A stretch of DNA of 30,274 nucleotides from a virus. Each line of letters begins with the position of its first letter. Position 1 is the stretch's first letter. Positions 8,349 through 16,466 of this stretch are shown in pieces. The notes beneath the pieces are model-generated. The model saw only the letters and a list, made by a program, of their open reading frames with translations. It was not told the origin of the DNA and ran no database searches. Position numbers and translations under genes: made by a program. Where the stretch lies: positions 1 through 30,274 of the IMG/VR virus record IMGVR_UViG_3300024518_002971; one strand, given 5' to 3'.

Positions 8349-9682
8349 TGGCTGGCTGGGATGATATAGAAGTTGACGGTCAATCACTTGGCGAGCTCGA
8401 ACCTGGATACATAATTGATATTAAATTAATCAATACCTATATAAAAGCCTATAATGAAAAGGCCAATATAGTAGAAGTGCCTCGTATTGATCCAATTGTA
8501 ACAGAGATCGATATTCCAGAAGAAGATCAGGAAGAGCCAACGCCAGAGAATCCAAATCCCCCCACGACAATGGATGCAGGCCCATATATATGGAATTATT
8601 CAAAGCTTACTGAGTTAGTTCAAGGCTATGGCCGACTAATGAATAACATCACATGGGTAAAAGAATCTGTTTTCCTTGATCCTCTCTCTGTTGATTCTGT
8701 TTATATCACTCAAACAGGCCAATTTGTCGAAGCTGATTTTATTCTATTGATTGGTCAGCTTAATTATGATATACTTTCTGACCCTTTTGATGATTGGCGT
8801 TTAAAGGACATTCAAAGCGCTAGTATGCTCAATGCAATGTATAAGCTTTATTCAGAGGTCTTTATTTATGTTGAGCGTGATTCTATACCTAATTCTCGAT
8901 GGAGCCTAAAGAGACATTCAATCAAGGATGGTCTTTCAGCTACTCCGCATAAGAGTGATTTCATTCCTAGAACTGGACAAAATGAGTTCTTTAAGGTTGA
9001 AGACTTCTTAAATGTCTCATTCAAAAATACTTATGAAAATCTAGAGTTTGCAGAAGAAGTTGATAATAGGCGGCAGGTTAATTTTAGTATTAATGATTCT
9101 CAGACCGCTCGTATTAATACTGGCGATGCGAACGACCCTGGTGGCACTGATATGTCATACAGCGCACAAGCGAGCATTAATCAAAGAATATTTAATACAG
9201 TGCTTCATACGTTTGTAAATGATGAAGGTGATTTTGTAGAGCTTGAATTTTCATGTGCTGGATATGTCACTAATAATCATATTGAGGATTCAACAACACC
9301 GGTTGAGACCGAGCAGATCACTATCAGTTCATTTGATAATGGGTATCCTCAAGTAGTTGGAGTGCAGCAAAATTACGTCAGAATTAAATGGCCTGATTTG
9401 GTTAATTCTGAGATTACTGACGATGGTTGGCTTTTCCACACTATATTAGAGAATCATCATGAATACGGAATAGAGACTGGTGAGTTTATTTATGATTTTG
9501 CAGATATACCGCCAAGGCCAAGCAACCCAAATGATACAAGAAAGGCCATACTTAAGAAGCTTTTATTATCATTAAAGACGGGAGATTCCCCGATAGACGG
9601 CAAGCGTCAAGACTATTATTATAATACGAATGTCGAAGCGATGATTTATAATACCTTGCCTGATGAAGAGGAAGAGCCTTAA
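8348..9682 (+). CDS. Tail tip protein, unknown family, shares linker motif with its neighbour
   Basis: 444 aa. Near residue 57 it carries DIPEEDQEEPTPENPNPPTT, almost the same linker as in the preceding protein, and it ends in an acidic LPDEEEEP tail. The body mixes helices (SMLNAMYKLYSEVFIYV) and beta segments. Its place after the tape measure and before the fibres would fit a hub or receptor-binding adaptor. The TAA at 9680-9682 overlaps the stop codon of the pseudopilin gene on the other strand, with no terminator between them. Confidence 0.5.
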   Translation: MAGWDDIEVDGQSLGELEPGYIIDIKLINTYIKAYNEKANIVEVPRIDPIVTEIDIPEEDQEEPTPENPNPPTTMDAGPYIWNYSKLTELVQGYGRLMNNITWVKESVFLDPLSVDSVYITQTGQFVEADFILLIGQLNYDILSDPFDDWRLKDIQSASMLNAMYKLYSEVFIYVERDSIPNSRWSLKRHSIKDGLSATPHKSDFIPRTGQNEFFKVEDFLNVSFKNTYENLEFAEEVDNRRQVNFSINDSQTARINTGDANDPGGTDMSYSAQASINQRIFNTVLHTFVNDEGDFVELEFSCAGYVTNNHIEDSTTPVETEQITISSFDNGYPQVVGVQQNYVRIKWPDLVNSEITDDGWLFHTILENHHEYGIETGEFIYDFADIPPRPSNPNDTRKAILKKLLLSLKTGDSPIDGKRQDYYYNTNVEAMIYNTLPDEEEEP

Positions 9683-10140
9683 AACATATCGGAAGTTGAA
9701 ACGACTGTAAATTTTATTATATTCCCGCTATCATCCAAGACTACTAAAACTTGATATGGAATTTCGTATGGGTCTAATAAGATTGTCCCTGTCGCAGCAC
9801 TTGCATCATTTGAATCGTAATTATTATTACTTGTATACATGTTATTCGATCGGTAGTCAATGAACATAGGCCTGACAGTGCCTTCCCACCCGGCATTCAA
9901 AGGGACATCGCTTAATTTTTCGGCAAAGTTTACGAGCTGAGTATCACTAAAAGGATAAGTATTATATCTTTCTTTGTACTGCCTGATAGCGGATTCAATT
10001 ATAGCTACTTCGGCTTTCATTTTAGTCTTATTTTGAGACCGAATAACTTTAGCACCTGCTACCCAAGATATTCCGATTAGGGTTATCAAGATTAGAATAA
10101 CAAATAATACTTCTATTAAAGTGAAGTTCTTTTTCTTCAT
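9679..10140 (-). CDS. Type II/IV pseudopilin (GspG-like), phage-encoded
   Basis: 153 aa from ATG 10140. It has the prepilin signature: a short basic leader MKKKN, then FTLIEVLFVILILITLIGIS with Glu at +5 of the mature protein, followed by the long amphipathic helix (KAEVAIIESAIRQYKERYNTYP) typical of GspG-like major pseudopilins. Leader cleavage would require the host prepilin peptidase; the residue before Phe is Asn rather than the usual Gly. Mature pilins assemble in the inner membrane into short fibres. An ATG at 10152 is also in frame, but ATG 10140 overlaps the upstream peptide gene as ATGA and gives a normal short leader. It is on the opposite strand to all neighbouring structural genes, like a moron. 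Confidence 0.85.
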   Translation of the reverse strand: MKKKNFTLIEVLFVILILITLIGISWVAGAKVIRSQNKTKMKAEVAIIESAIRQYKERYNTYPFSDTQLVNFAEKLSDVPLNAGWEGTVRPMFIDYRSNNMYTSNNNYDSNDASAATGTILLDPYEIPYQVLVVLDDSGNIIKFTVVSTSDMF

Positions 10141-10229
10141 GACATCACCCATATGTAAGTTAATCTTGTGACAGATATCATTAGCAATAATGTTAATGGA
10201 ATCAATAATTCATTCAGTATCTTTTTCAT
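10137..10229 (-). CDS. 30-aa putative membrane peptide upstream of the pseudopilin
   Basis: This short frame runs from ATG 10229 to TGA 10139-10137, overlapping the pilin start as ATGA. The peptide begins MKKILNELLIPLTLLLMISV and ends with RLTYIWVMS, so it is one basic end plus one hydrophobic helix. An AGGG about 10 bases upstream could serve as ribosome binding site. Translational coupling of this kind is the rule in this genome, which supports it. It could instead be chance reading through a leader. Confidence 0.4.
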   Translation of the reverse strand: MKKILNELLIPLTLLLMISVTRLTYIWVMS

Positions 10230-10260
10230 AAAAAAAGTGCCCTTATTTTGCCCTTGATAA

Positions 10261-10290
10261 TAATATAACCTAAAAAAAGATATGATGTAA
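10261..10290 (-). promoter_or_regulatory. Possible promoter for the pseudopilin module
   Basis: On the minus strand TTTACA (10290-10285) and TATATT (10266-10261) are 18 bases apart, about 32 bases before the small peptide start. The match is moderate and the region is AT-rich, so it is tentative. Confidence 0.4.
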
Positions 10291-10346
10291 ATTACAAATC
10301 ACTGGTTTTTATGTAATAGCATGATCGATAGAAGGTTGGCAATTCA

Positions 10347-10375
10347 TTGAAAATATCAATAAACACTCCTATACT
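10347..10375 (+). promoter_or_regulatory. Sigma70-type promoter for the fibre genes
   Basis: TTGAAA at 10347-10352 and TATACT at 10370-10375 are 17 bases apart, 27 bases before the fibre start. An AATAGGC leader at 10390-10396 supplies the ribosome binding site, as after the promoter at 2099. The two look like copies of one late-type promoter/leader unit. Confidence 0.75.
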
Positions 10376-10402
10376 ATATAAAAACAATCAATAGGCTGAT
10401 AC

Positions 10403-12808
10403 ATGATCACTGCACAGTACAAAGCCCCTGTTATAGTCGGTGGCACTTCACAAACTAAAACTTTCAAGGCACTTCCTGGCCAATTAATCAACAGACAATC
10501 CGGCGACTTAACTTTAATATACGAAGATACTACCGGTCAGCCTTTTGACGTGTCATCACTTACAGGCTCTGATTTTAAATGTGTTCCTTATGGTTCTGGT
10601 GAGACTCCAGTAACTTTAGCGGCTGGAGTAACTTCTTACACTGGTGAAATTTCCGTAATAACTGCGGCAACTGTTCCTGCAACTGGTGGTACTTTTACAA
10701 TCACTGTCGCGGAAGAGACTACCGGTGTAATCGCTTATAATGCTACTGCTGCAACTATCCAGACCGCTTTAGAGGCGCTTGCTTCACGAACAGGCGGTGA
10801 TTTTATAGTCACTGCTCTTGGTGCTCCTAATCTTGGTGATGTTGGCGCGAGCGTTGAGATTGAAACTTCAGGCGGCTTTGCCATAAACTTCAACTCAACT
10901 ATTGACACAGCTTCACTTACCGGCAATCCTCACACAATCTCGATCACTCAAGACGGCTCAAACATTCAGAATAATTATAATGTTGCTTGGCCTAAGGATA
11001 CTATCCCGGCTGAATATGCCGAATTTCCTGTTGATAGAGATGGCGCAATTTCCTTTTTTGTTGCTCTTGAAGATGCCGACGATTTCTTTCAGGCTTACCA
11101 AAGAGTAGCCATTGTTGATGATGTCTTCACAGTTACTGGCGGTGCAATTTCGAGTTCAGCAACTTATGTTTATAACCCTACCGATAATAATAACTGGCTG
11201 CGCTATGCAACATCAGCACCGGTTACACTTAACGATGGCTTAGATAAAGTAGTTGATAGAAACTTTAGAGACTTTGGCGCAGTATTAGACTTGCTTGCTA
11301 CTCCTCCTGGTTCACCTGCTGACGGCGATGCTTATTTAGTTATAGCAACTGCCACCGGTCTATGGCTCAGTAAAGAAGGCAAGATTGCAAAATATTCGTC
11401 AACTACTACTAACTGGACTTTCTCGAATGTTCATAAGAACGGCGATGAGATACTTGATTTAGATTCTGGCGATGGATACAGATATGATGGAGCGGCTTGG
11501 GTTGTTACTTCCCCGGCGATTGGTGCTAACACTATTGCAAACAGCCAACTTGCTCAAATCAATCAAAACATAATTAAAGGCCGTGTCTCTACTGGTCTTG
11601 GCGATGTCGAAGATTTAACTGAGGTACAAGCTAAGACTGTTTTAAGTCTTGATCAGGTAGATAACACACCCGACTCAACTAAACCAGTTTCAACGGCTCA
11701 AGCTGCGGCAGATAATTTAAGAGTACTAGAAAGCACAGTTTCAGTTGCTAAGTTTAACGCAAGTGCTTTACAAGGTACTGATATTTCTACTGGAACGCCT
11801 TCTAATGGTGATGTCTTAGCTTATAATTCAGGAAATGACGAGTATGAGCCTGTTGCGGCTGGCGGTGGTGGTGGTGTAAATGGCGGCATATCTTTCCAGA
11901 CTAACTTTGAAGTTGATGTTACAAGCTCAGAACCTGCAACCGGTGGCATTAAGTTTAACTCAGCTACAATTGCAAGTGTCACAATCATAAGAGTTTCGGC
12001 AACTGATGCAAATGGCGTTGATATTAATGACCGCCTTTCGACTATTGGCAATGGCGACTCTTTTTATTGTCGAGTTCTTAACGGAACTACAAAATGGCTT
12101 AAAGTTTCTGTCACAAGCTCAACTTTAGTAACGACTTCATATGATATTGTTTGTGCTGTCGTTGGCGGAACTGGCGTTCTTCCTGCCGCAGCTGACATAC
12201 TTGGCATTGATCCAGAAATTATTACAACTGGCGGCACCGGTAATGTTGCAACATTTAACGGAAGAGCTGGTGCTGTTGTCTCGGCTAATACAGATTATCC
12301 AAGTTCAATTATTCCTGATTCATCTTCACTTGGTGGCCCTTTTGTTTTTGACTCTCTTGACACTTTAAATACTTCTAAAGTCGCAACAACAAGAAATGTA
12401 AACACCGGTTCAACTTTGACTGGTGGCGGTGACTTAAGCGCTGACAGAACTTTAGATATTGATTTAACTAATTCAAATACCTACACGGCTCAGCAAGTAT
12501 TTAGCAATGGCAATTTAACTGATGCACCAAGTATTGTTTGGGATGTAGAAGATAAGCAGTCAACAGCGGTGACACTTACAGCAAATAGAGCCTTAGCAAA
12601 TCCCACAAACCAGATAGACAAAGGCACTTATGTTTTGCGTGTAGTCCAAGATGGCACCGGTTCGAGGACTTTAACTTTCGGGGCCAATTACAAATGGCCA
12701 GGAGGCACCGCACCGACTTTAACGACTACAGCGGGTGCCGTGGATATAATCAGTTTCGTTTCAGATGGAACTAACATGTATGGAGTCTTCCAAGGAGACT
12801 TTAGCTAA
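10403..12808 (+). CDS. Large tail fibre protein with DUF2793-like segment
   Basis: 801 aa. The N-terminal part is beta-rich and includes an ATAATIQTALEAL helix-strand segment. At about residues 285-375 there is a DUF2793-like region (ATPPGSPADGDAYLV, KIAKYSSTTTNWTF, GDGYRYDGAAWV). A linker with Ala-rich helix (AQAAADNLRVLEST) and a poly-Gly stretch near 485 follows. The C-terminus (TAVTLTANRALANP ... GTYVLRVVQDGTGSRTLTFG) is a fibre-end domain common in marine phages. It is the first gene behind its own promoter and overlaps the next gene as TAATG. It likely contacts the host surface or its polysaccharide; no hydrolase motif is visible. Confidence 0.75.
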   Translation: MITAQYKAPVIVGGTSQTKTFKALPGQLINRQSGDLTLIYEDTTGQPFDVSSLTGSDFKCVPYGSGETPVTLAAGVTSYTGEISVITAATVPATGGTFTITVAEETTGVIAYNATAATIQTALEALASRTGGDFIVTALGAPNLGDVGASVEIETSGGFAINFNSTIDTASLTGNPHTISITQDGSNIQNNYNVAWPKDTIPAEYAEFPVDRDGAISFFVALEDADDFFQAYQRVAIVDDVFTVTGGAISSSATYVYNPTDNNNWLRYATSAPVTLNDGLDKVVDRNFRDFGAVLDLLATPPGSPADGDAYLVIATATGLWLSKEGKIAKYSSTTTNWTFSNVHKNGDEILDLDSGDGYRYDGAAWVVTSPAIGANTIANSQLAQINQNIIKGRVSTGLGDVEDLTEVQAKTVLSLDQVDNTPDSTKPVSTAQAAADNLRVLESTVSVAKFNASALQGTDISTGTPSNGDVLAYNSGNDEYEPVAAGGGGGVNGGISFQTNFEVDVTSSEPATGGIKFNSATIASVTIIRVSATDANGVDINDRLSTIGNGDSFYCRVLNGTTKWLKVSVTSSTLVTTSYDIVCAVVGGTGVLPAAADILGIDPEIITTGGTGNVATFNGRAGAVVSANTDYPSSIIPDSSSLGGPFVFDSLDTLNTSKVATTRNVNTGSTLTGGGDLSADRTLDIDLTNSNTYTAQQVFSNGNLTDAPSIVWDVEDKQSTAVTLTANRALANPTNQIDKGTYVLRVVQDGTGSRTLTFGANYKWPGGTAPTLTTTAGAVDIISFVSDGTNMYGVFQGDFS

Positions 12809-14382
12809 TGTTTACGCATCCTGTTTGCTTTCTAGGGGCTGCGGGTACATCTACCCCAACTCTTTATAATACTTTAGGTTTAGACATTGCCGAGTCTCAA
12901 TATCTAAGCTTAACAGATTCCACAGATTTTAATTTTGGAACAGCATATACATTTTGTTGCTGGGTTTATCCTACTGATTTATCCGTTGAGAATGGAATTT
13001 ACAATCAGCCTGGCAGCTCTTTAAACTTTGCTCAAATGTCAATACTTCCAACTGGTAAGATGAGTTTTAAGGCAACTTATGGCGGCACAATTTCAATTGA
13101 TATTGAATCAGATGTAACCCTTCTTGAAAATAATCTTTATATGATCGGCTTTCAGGTAATTGGAAGTACACTTTCTTTTATTATTAATGGCGTTCACGAT
13201 ACTAATTCAGGCTCTTTTGCTGTCGCTCCGAATGATTTGGCAACTAACCTTCAGTTGGCCCGGGTTCATGAGGGGGTAAACTTCTTTTACTTTTCCGGTG
13301 CCTTTTCTTTACCGATGGCCTTTCAAGCAGCTTTAGGTCCACAGGCTTTATTAGATATCTATAATGGCGGCACAGCTAAACAACCTGAATGCTACGATGC
13401 AACGACAATCACAGATAATTACGCTTTTGCTATTCCCTTAAATGATGGCGTTGATTCTGGGCAAGAGCTTGTTGACGTTTCAGGAAATGGAAATAATGCT
13501 TTTTTATTCGGATCACCTACACCGGTTTATGATGGAGAGCAGCAAGGGATTCTTACTTGCCCAGGTGGTGGCGATCCTACTATATTCGCAGTCAATAGTG
13601 CTTCTTATAATGGTGTTTCTAATTATTTCAATGGCGGCGATATACTCGATGTTGGCACAGGCGATGCTTCTGTCTCTTTTTGGTTTAAGACAACCAATGG
13701 CGGCACCACTGCAAGAGCCTTAGTGACTAAACAAAATGGAGCTTTCCCACAGTGGGGTATTCGTACAAACTCTAGTGGTACTATAAATGCAGCGGTAGAG
13801 GTTAGTGGCGGCCATTCATATTATTATGACACCACTAGCACAGTAAATGATGGCATGTATCACCATGTTGTGTGGATCTTCAACCGAGCAAGTAATATTC
13901 CTATTGTATATATTGATGGATCTTTAGAAGCTATGGTTGATGCTGGATCTGTTGGCGATGTCTCAACAGGTAGCTTATCGAATTCAGCTAATTTATTTAT
14001 TGGCGCAAGAGACCTAGTAAGTAAGTTACTTATGATTGGATCAATGGCGTTTATTAGGATGGCGGCTGAAGATTTAGACTCAACTGATGTGGCAAATTTG
14101 TATAACTCTGGGAACCCCCGCTGTTTCGATGGTATAGCCGCAACAACAAAAGCAAAATTAACAGCTGCCTGGGAGCTTGGAAACTGGACAGATTCAACCG
14201 GCACAGAGATTGAGGACAGGGTTGGAGCTAACGACCTAACCAATGTTGGTTCGACGCCGTTCACTGAATCAGGCTTAGATGTTTCATGTGGCGGCACACC
14301 ACCAGCCGAAACTTTCAATATCCTTACCGAATCAGGCGACTCTTTAACAACCGAATCAAGCGATAATTTAATACTGGAGTAA
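12808..14382 (+). CDS. Virion protein with two LamG/concanavalin A-like domains
   Basis: 524 aa. Two jelly-roll lectin-like domains are recognisable: one at about 25-200 (FNFGTAYTFCCWVYPTD, then FKATYGGTISI, FIINGVHDTN) and one at about 265-450 (YFNGGDILDVGTGDASVSFWF, then YHHVVWIFNRASNIPIVYID). Both have the strand pattern of LamG-type domains, which bind glycans. The C-terminus is Thr/Ser/Glu-rich (FNILTESGDSLTTESSDNLI). It sits between the big fibre and the spike, so it probably forms part of the adsorption apparatus. Confidence 0.72.
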   Translation: MFTHPVCFLGAAGTSTPTLYNTLGLDIAESQYLSLTDSTDFNFGTAYTFCCWVYPTDLSVENGIYNQPGSSLNFAQMSILPTGKMSFKATYGGTISIDIESDVTLLENNLYMIGFQVIGSTLSFIINGVHDTNSGSFAVAPNDLATNLQLARVHEGVNFFYFSGAFSLPMAFQAALGPQALLDIYNGGTAKQPECYDATTITDNYAFAIPLNDGVDSGQELVDVSGNGNNAFLFGSPTPVYDGEQQGILTCPGGGDPTIFAVNSASYNGVSNYFNGGDILDVGTGDASVSFWFKTTNGGTTARALVTKQNGAFPQWGIRTNSSGTINAAVEVSGGHSYYYDTTSTVNDGMYHHVVWIFNRASNIPIVYIDGSLEAMVDAGSVGDVSTGSLSNSANLFIGARDLVSKLLMIGSMAFIRMAAEDLDSTDVANLYNSGNPRCFDGIAATTKAKLTAAWELGNWTDSTGTEIEDRVGANDLTNVGSTPFTESGLDVSCGGTPPAETFNILTESGDSLTTESSDNLILE

Positions 14383-14385
14383 AAA

Positions 14386-15390
14386 ATGGCAGATACAAAA
14401 TTTAGTGAATTACCCGTAAAAAGCACAGCTGTTGATTTAATAGCGGATATTTTCGCGGTTGTCTCGGGTGGAGTAACAGAGCAGGTTCCAGCGAATCTTA
14501 TACCTTTTACAAAGATATTGACCGCTTCGACAAGCGTTTATATTGCGACTACCGGCAATGATACTACAGGAGATGGTTCTGTTGGCCTTCCATACTTAAC
14601 GCCACATAAGGCTTATGAGCATTTACAAGACTATTTTCTAGGTGCTGGAGTTATTGCAACTATCCAGTGTGCTGCCGGTACTTATACGCATGCTTCGACT
14701 CTTATTCCTTATCACCCTCAAGGCTCACAAATAATCTTAAGTGGTGCGACTATGTTGGGTACTGTCGTTGATGGGGATTTTGTTGCAAGTGCAGCCACGA
14801 CCACGACTAATCTTGAGACTAGATATGCGACAATTTTTAGAGGCAACTTTGCTGGTGCAATGATATCCTCTGGAGATTTTGGCACTGAGTTATTATTTAG
14901 ATGTGAAGATATCTTATTTGATGGCAATGCGGTGTCAACTTATGGCCTATTGATGACGAATGGCTCAAACTTCAGATGTGTCGGGATAAGCTGCATAAGT
15001 ATGGTTGTTCGGGGCGTGCATATTGAAGGCGGTGGTTTAGGCGATATTAATGGTGATTCTAGTCTTAGTCATGGTGCCATTGGTTTATGGTCAGACACTA
15101 ATTCAACTATTTTAATGATTGATTGTTTTACTCCTTATAATACTGACACCGGCATTTTCTGCACTGGAGGGTCTCAATTGACTGTTTTTAATACTGTCTC
15201 AAGAGCAAATACAAATGATGATTATGTTTCGTCTGATGTATCTTATATGCGCATAGCAAGCGGATTGGCTACAGGCCAGTTTGTCAGATGCTCAAATCGA
15301 TCCTCAATAAATGCTGCCAGTGTTGGGGGTGTTACTTATTCACCTGCTCACGCTGTGAACGGTAATAATGATTCAATAATCTACGCTTAA
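14386..15390 (+). CDS. Tail spike with right-handed beta-helix
   Basis: 334 aa. The N-terminal 45 residues (TKFSELPVKSTAVDLIADIFAV) resemble virion-attachment segments seen on many fibres. From about residue 50 (STSVYIATTGNDTTGDGS) onward the sequence follows the pattern of a parallel beta-helix of pectate lyase type, with repeated turns such as ATIQCAAGTYTHASTLIPYH and GLLMTNGSNFRCVGISCISM. Such spikes often bind or cut capsule or exopolysaccharide. I see no certain catalytic residues. GGAG within the last codons of the previous gene serves as ribosome binding site. Confidence 0.72.
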   Translation: MADTKFSELPVKSTAVDLIADIFAVVSGGVTEQVPANLIPFTKILTASTSVYIATTGNDTTGDGSVGLPYLTPHKAYEHLQDYFLGAGVIATIQCAAGTYTHASTLIPYHPQGSQIILSGATMLGTVVDGDFVASAATTTTNLETRYATIFRGNFAGAMISSGDFGTELLFRCEDILFDGNAVSTYGLLMTNGSNFRCVGISCISMVVRGVHIEGGGLGDINGDSSLSHGAIGLWSDTNSTILMIDCFTPYNTDTGIFCTGGSQLTVFNTVSRANTNDDYVSSDVSYMRIASGLATGQFVRCSNRSSINAASVGGVTYSPAHAVNGNNDSIIYA

Positions 15391-15400
15391 GAGGTTTATC

Positions 15401-15655
15401 ATGCAAATAGTTATTAAAGAAGATAAAGTATTCGCTATCCACACTAATGACCAGGATTTAGATGGTCACTATGATGGCCTAGAAGTCTTGGAAATTGATG
15501 GCGTTAAGCCGCATAAAGAAGATGGAACGCCAAAGACTAAGACTGAATTAGTCTCCGAGTCTGACGGTATGTCAAAGAAGGCTACTAAGCTTCAGAAATT
15601 AGCCAAGATGGTAATTAATTTAAAAGCCAGAGTTGATGCATTAGAAGGCAACTAA
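15401..15655 (+). CDS. Small protein after the spike, unknown function
   Basis: 84 aa, with AGAGG about 8 bases before the ATG. The N-terminal half is a beta-type segment (QIVIKEDKVFAIHTNDQD) and the last 30 residues (KKATKLQKLAKMVINLKARVDALEGN) form a probable coiled coil. It overlaps the next gene as TAATG. Placement suggests a fibre chaperone or a small tip protein, which is inference from position only. Confidence 0.55.
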   Translation: MQIVIKEDKVFAIHTNDQDLDGHYDGLEVLEIDGVKPHKEDGTPKTKTELVSESDGMSKKATKLQKLAKMVINLKARVDALEGN

Positions 15656-16056
15656 TGACAGATAAGCAAATAGAAAAGTGGTTTGTAGAGCTTCCAGAGT
15701 ATGAATCTTATGTAATGGCTATTGGTCATTATAATAAAGATCTTGGATATGCCGGGCCGAATAACAGTAAGGTTTTAGAGTATATAATTCCGGAAACTTT
15801 ATATGGTATTAATCTAAATCCGGCTTTTTATCAACACGATGCGAATTATTCAATAGGTGGAAACAATAAAGACCGCTGGAAATCTGATGTCACCATGGTA
15901 GCAACTGGTTTATTCATTATAGAAAACACTCCAGATAGATGGTATTTGTGGGGAGTTAATACAGCCAGGCGTCACATGGCACGAAATAGATTAGTAAAAT
16001 ACTTTGAGGCTGTAAGGTCACAAGGCCATAAGAGCTTTAACTTTAGTGGTAATTGA
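15655..16056 (+). CDS. HDxxY-motif protein, phospholipase A2-like
   Basis: 133 aa. The centre reads YQHDANYSIGGNNKDRWKSD (residues 59-78), giving H61-D62-x-x-Y65 with G68, G69, D73, R74 and D78. This HDxxY arrangement followed by a glycine turn, an Arg and an Asp resembles the catalytic helix of secreted and prokaryotic phospholipase A2-like proteins, and also small phage proteins of DUF1353 type. There is no signal peptide. If enzymatic, it could hydrolyse membrane lipids at entry or lysis. It is the last gene of the fibre unit. Confidence 0.5.
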   Translation: MTDKQIEKWFVELPEYESYVMAIGHYNKDLGYAGPNNSKVLEYIIPETLYGINLNPAFYQHDANYSIGGNNKDRWKSDVTMVATGLFIIENTPDRWYLWGVNTARRHMARNRLVKYFEAVRSQGHKSFNFSGN

Positions 16057-16076
16057 ATTACAAAATTAAGATATTA

Positions 16077-16112
16077 TTGTAAAACACCAGACTTTAAGAA
16101 CTATATTATAAT
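16077..16112 (+). promoter_or_regulatory. Weak candidate promoter for the lysis cassette
   Basis: The 71-base gap before the next gene contains TTGTAA at 16077-16082 and TATATT at 16102-16107 (19 bases apart), with TATAAT overlapping at 16107-16112. The -10 is good but the spacing or the -35 is poor in each combination. An AAGG (16113-16116) and AAGAAG ribosome site follow. Confidence 0.35.
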
Positions 16113-16127
16113 AAGGCAAGAAGAAAA

Positions 16128-16466
16128 ATGAGTATAACAAATGAAGACATTAGCTTTTGGGGAAGCGCTTTGGTTATTATGGGTGTGGTGTTTTCAATTA
16201 TTAAGGGCATTGTAGTCATGAAAGAAAAAATAAGGGTTCTGGATGGGAAAATTGACTCTCACAAAGACGACACTCATAAAAAATTTGATGATATTGAGAG
16301 CGCATTTAATGAATATAAGACCGAAATTAAAGAGGTCATAGGCGAGCTTAAGAAAGAAGTAGATAAATTAAGGGACTCAAACCAACAAGCACAGAAAGAG
16401 CTCATAAAGATCATCAATAAAAATCATATTTCTTTGCTTGAGAAAATAAGCGAGGCCAAGAAATGA
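16128..16466 (+). CDS. Membrane-anchored coiled-coil protein of the lysis region (holin/XhlA- or i-spanin-like)
   Basis: 112 aa. One hydrophobic helix (about 11-31, WGSALVIMGVVFSIIKGIVVM) is followed by a long charged coiled coil (35-112, with repeated DDIESAFNEYKTEIKEVIGEL-type heptads). This is the topology of XhlA-type membrane accessory proteins and of inner-membrane spanins. It starts the short cassette before the terminator, where lysis genes are expected. No endolysin is visible next to it. It overlaps the receiver gene as ATGA. Confidence 0.55.
   Translation: MSITNEDISFWGSALVIMGVVFSIIKGIVVMKEKIRVLDGKIDSHKDDTHKKFDDIESAFNEYKTEIKEVIGELKKEVDKLRDSNQQAQKELIKIINKNHISLLEKISEAKK

Noticed and set aside
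10230-10260. Repeated GCCCTT considered as a terminator
   Set aside because: The copies are direct, not inverted, so no hairpin forms; they more likely provide AAGGGC ribosome-site-like sequences on the minus strand.
13860-14426. 188-aa open frame on the minus strand
   Set aside because: It mirrors the LamG-like gene and the start of the spike gene, crosses their junction, and shows no protein-like pattern.
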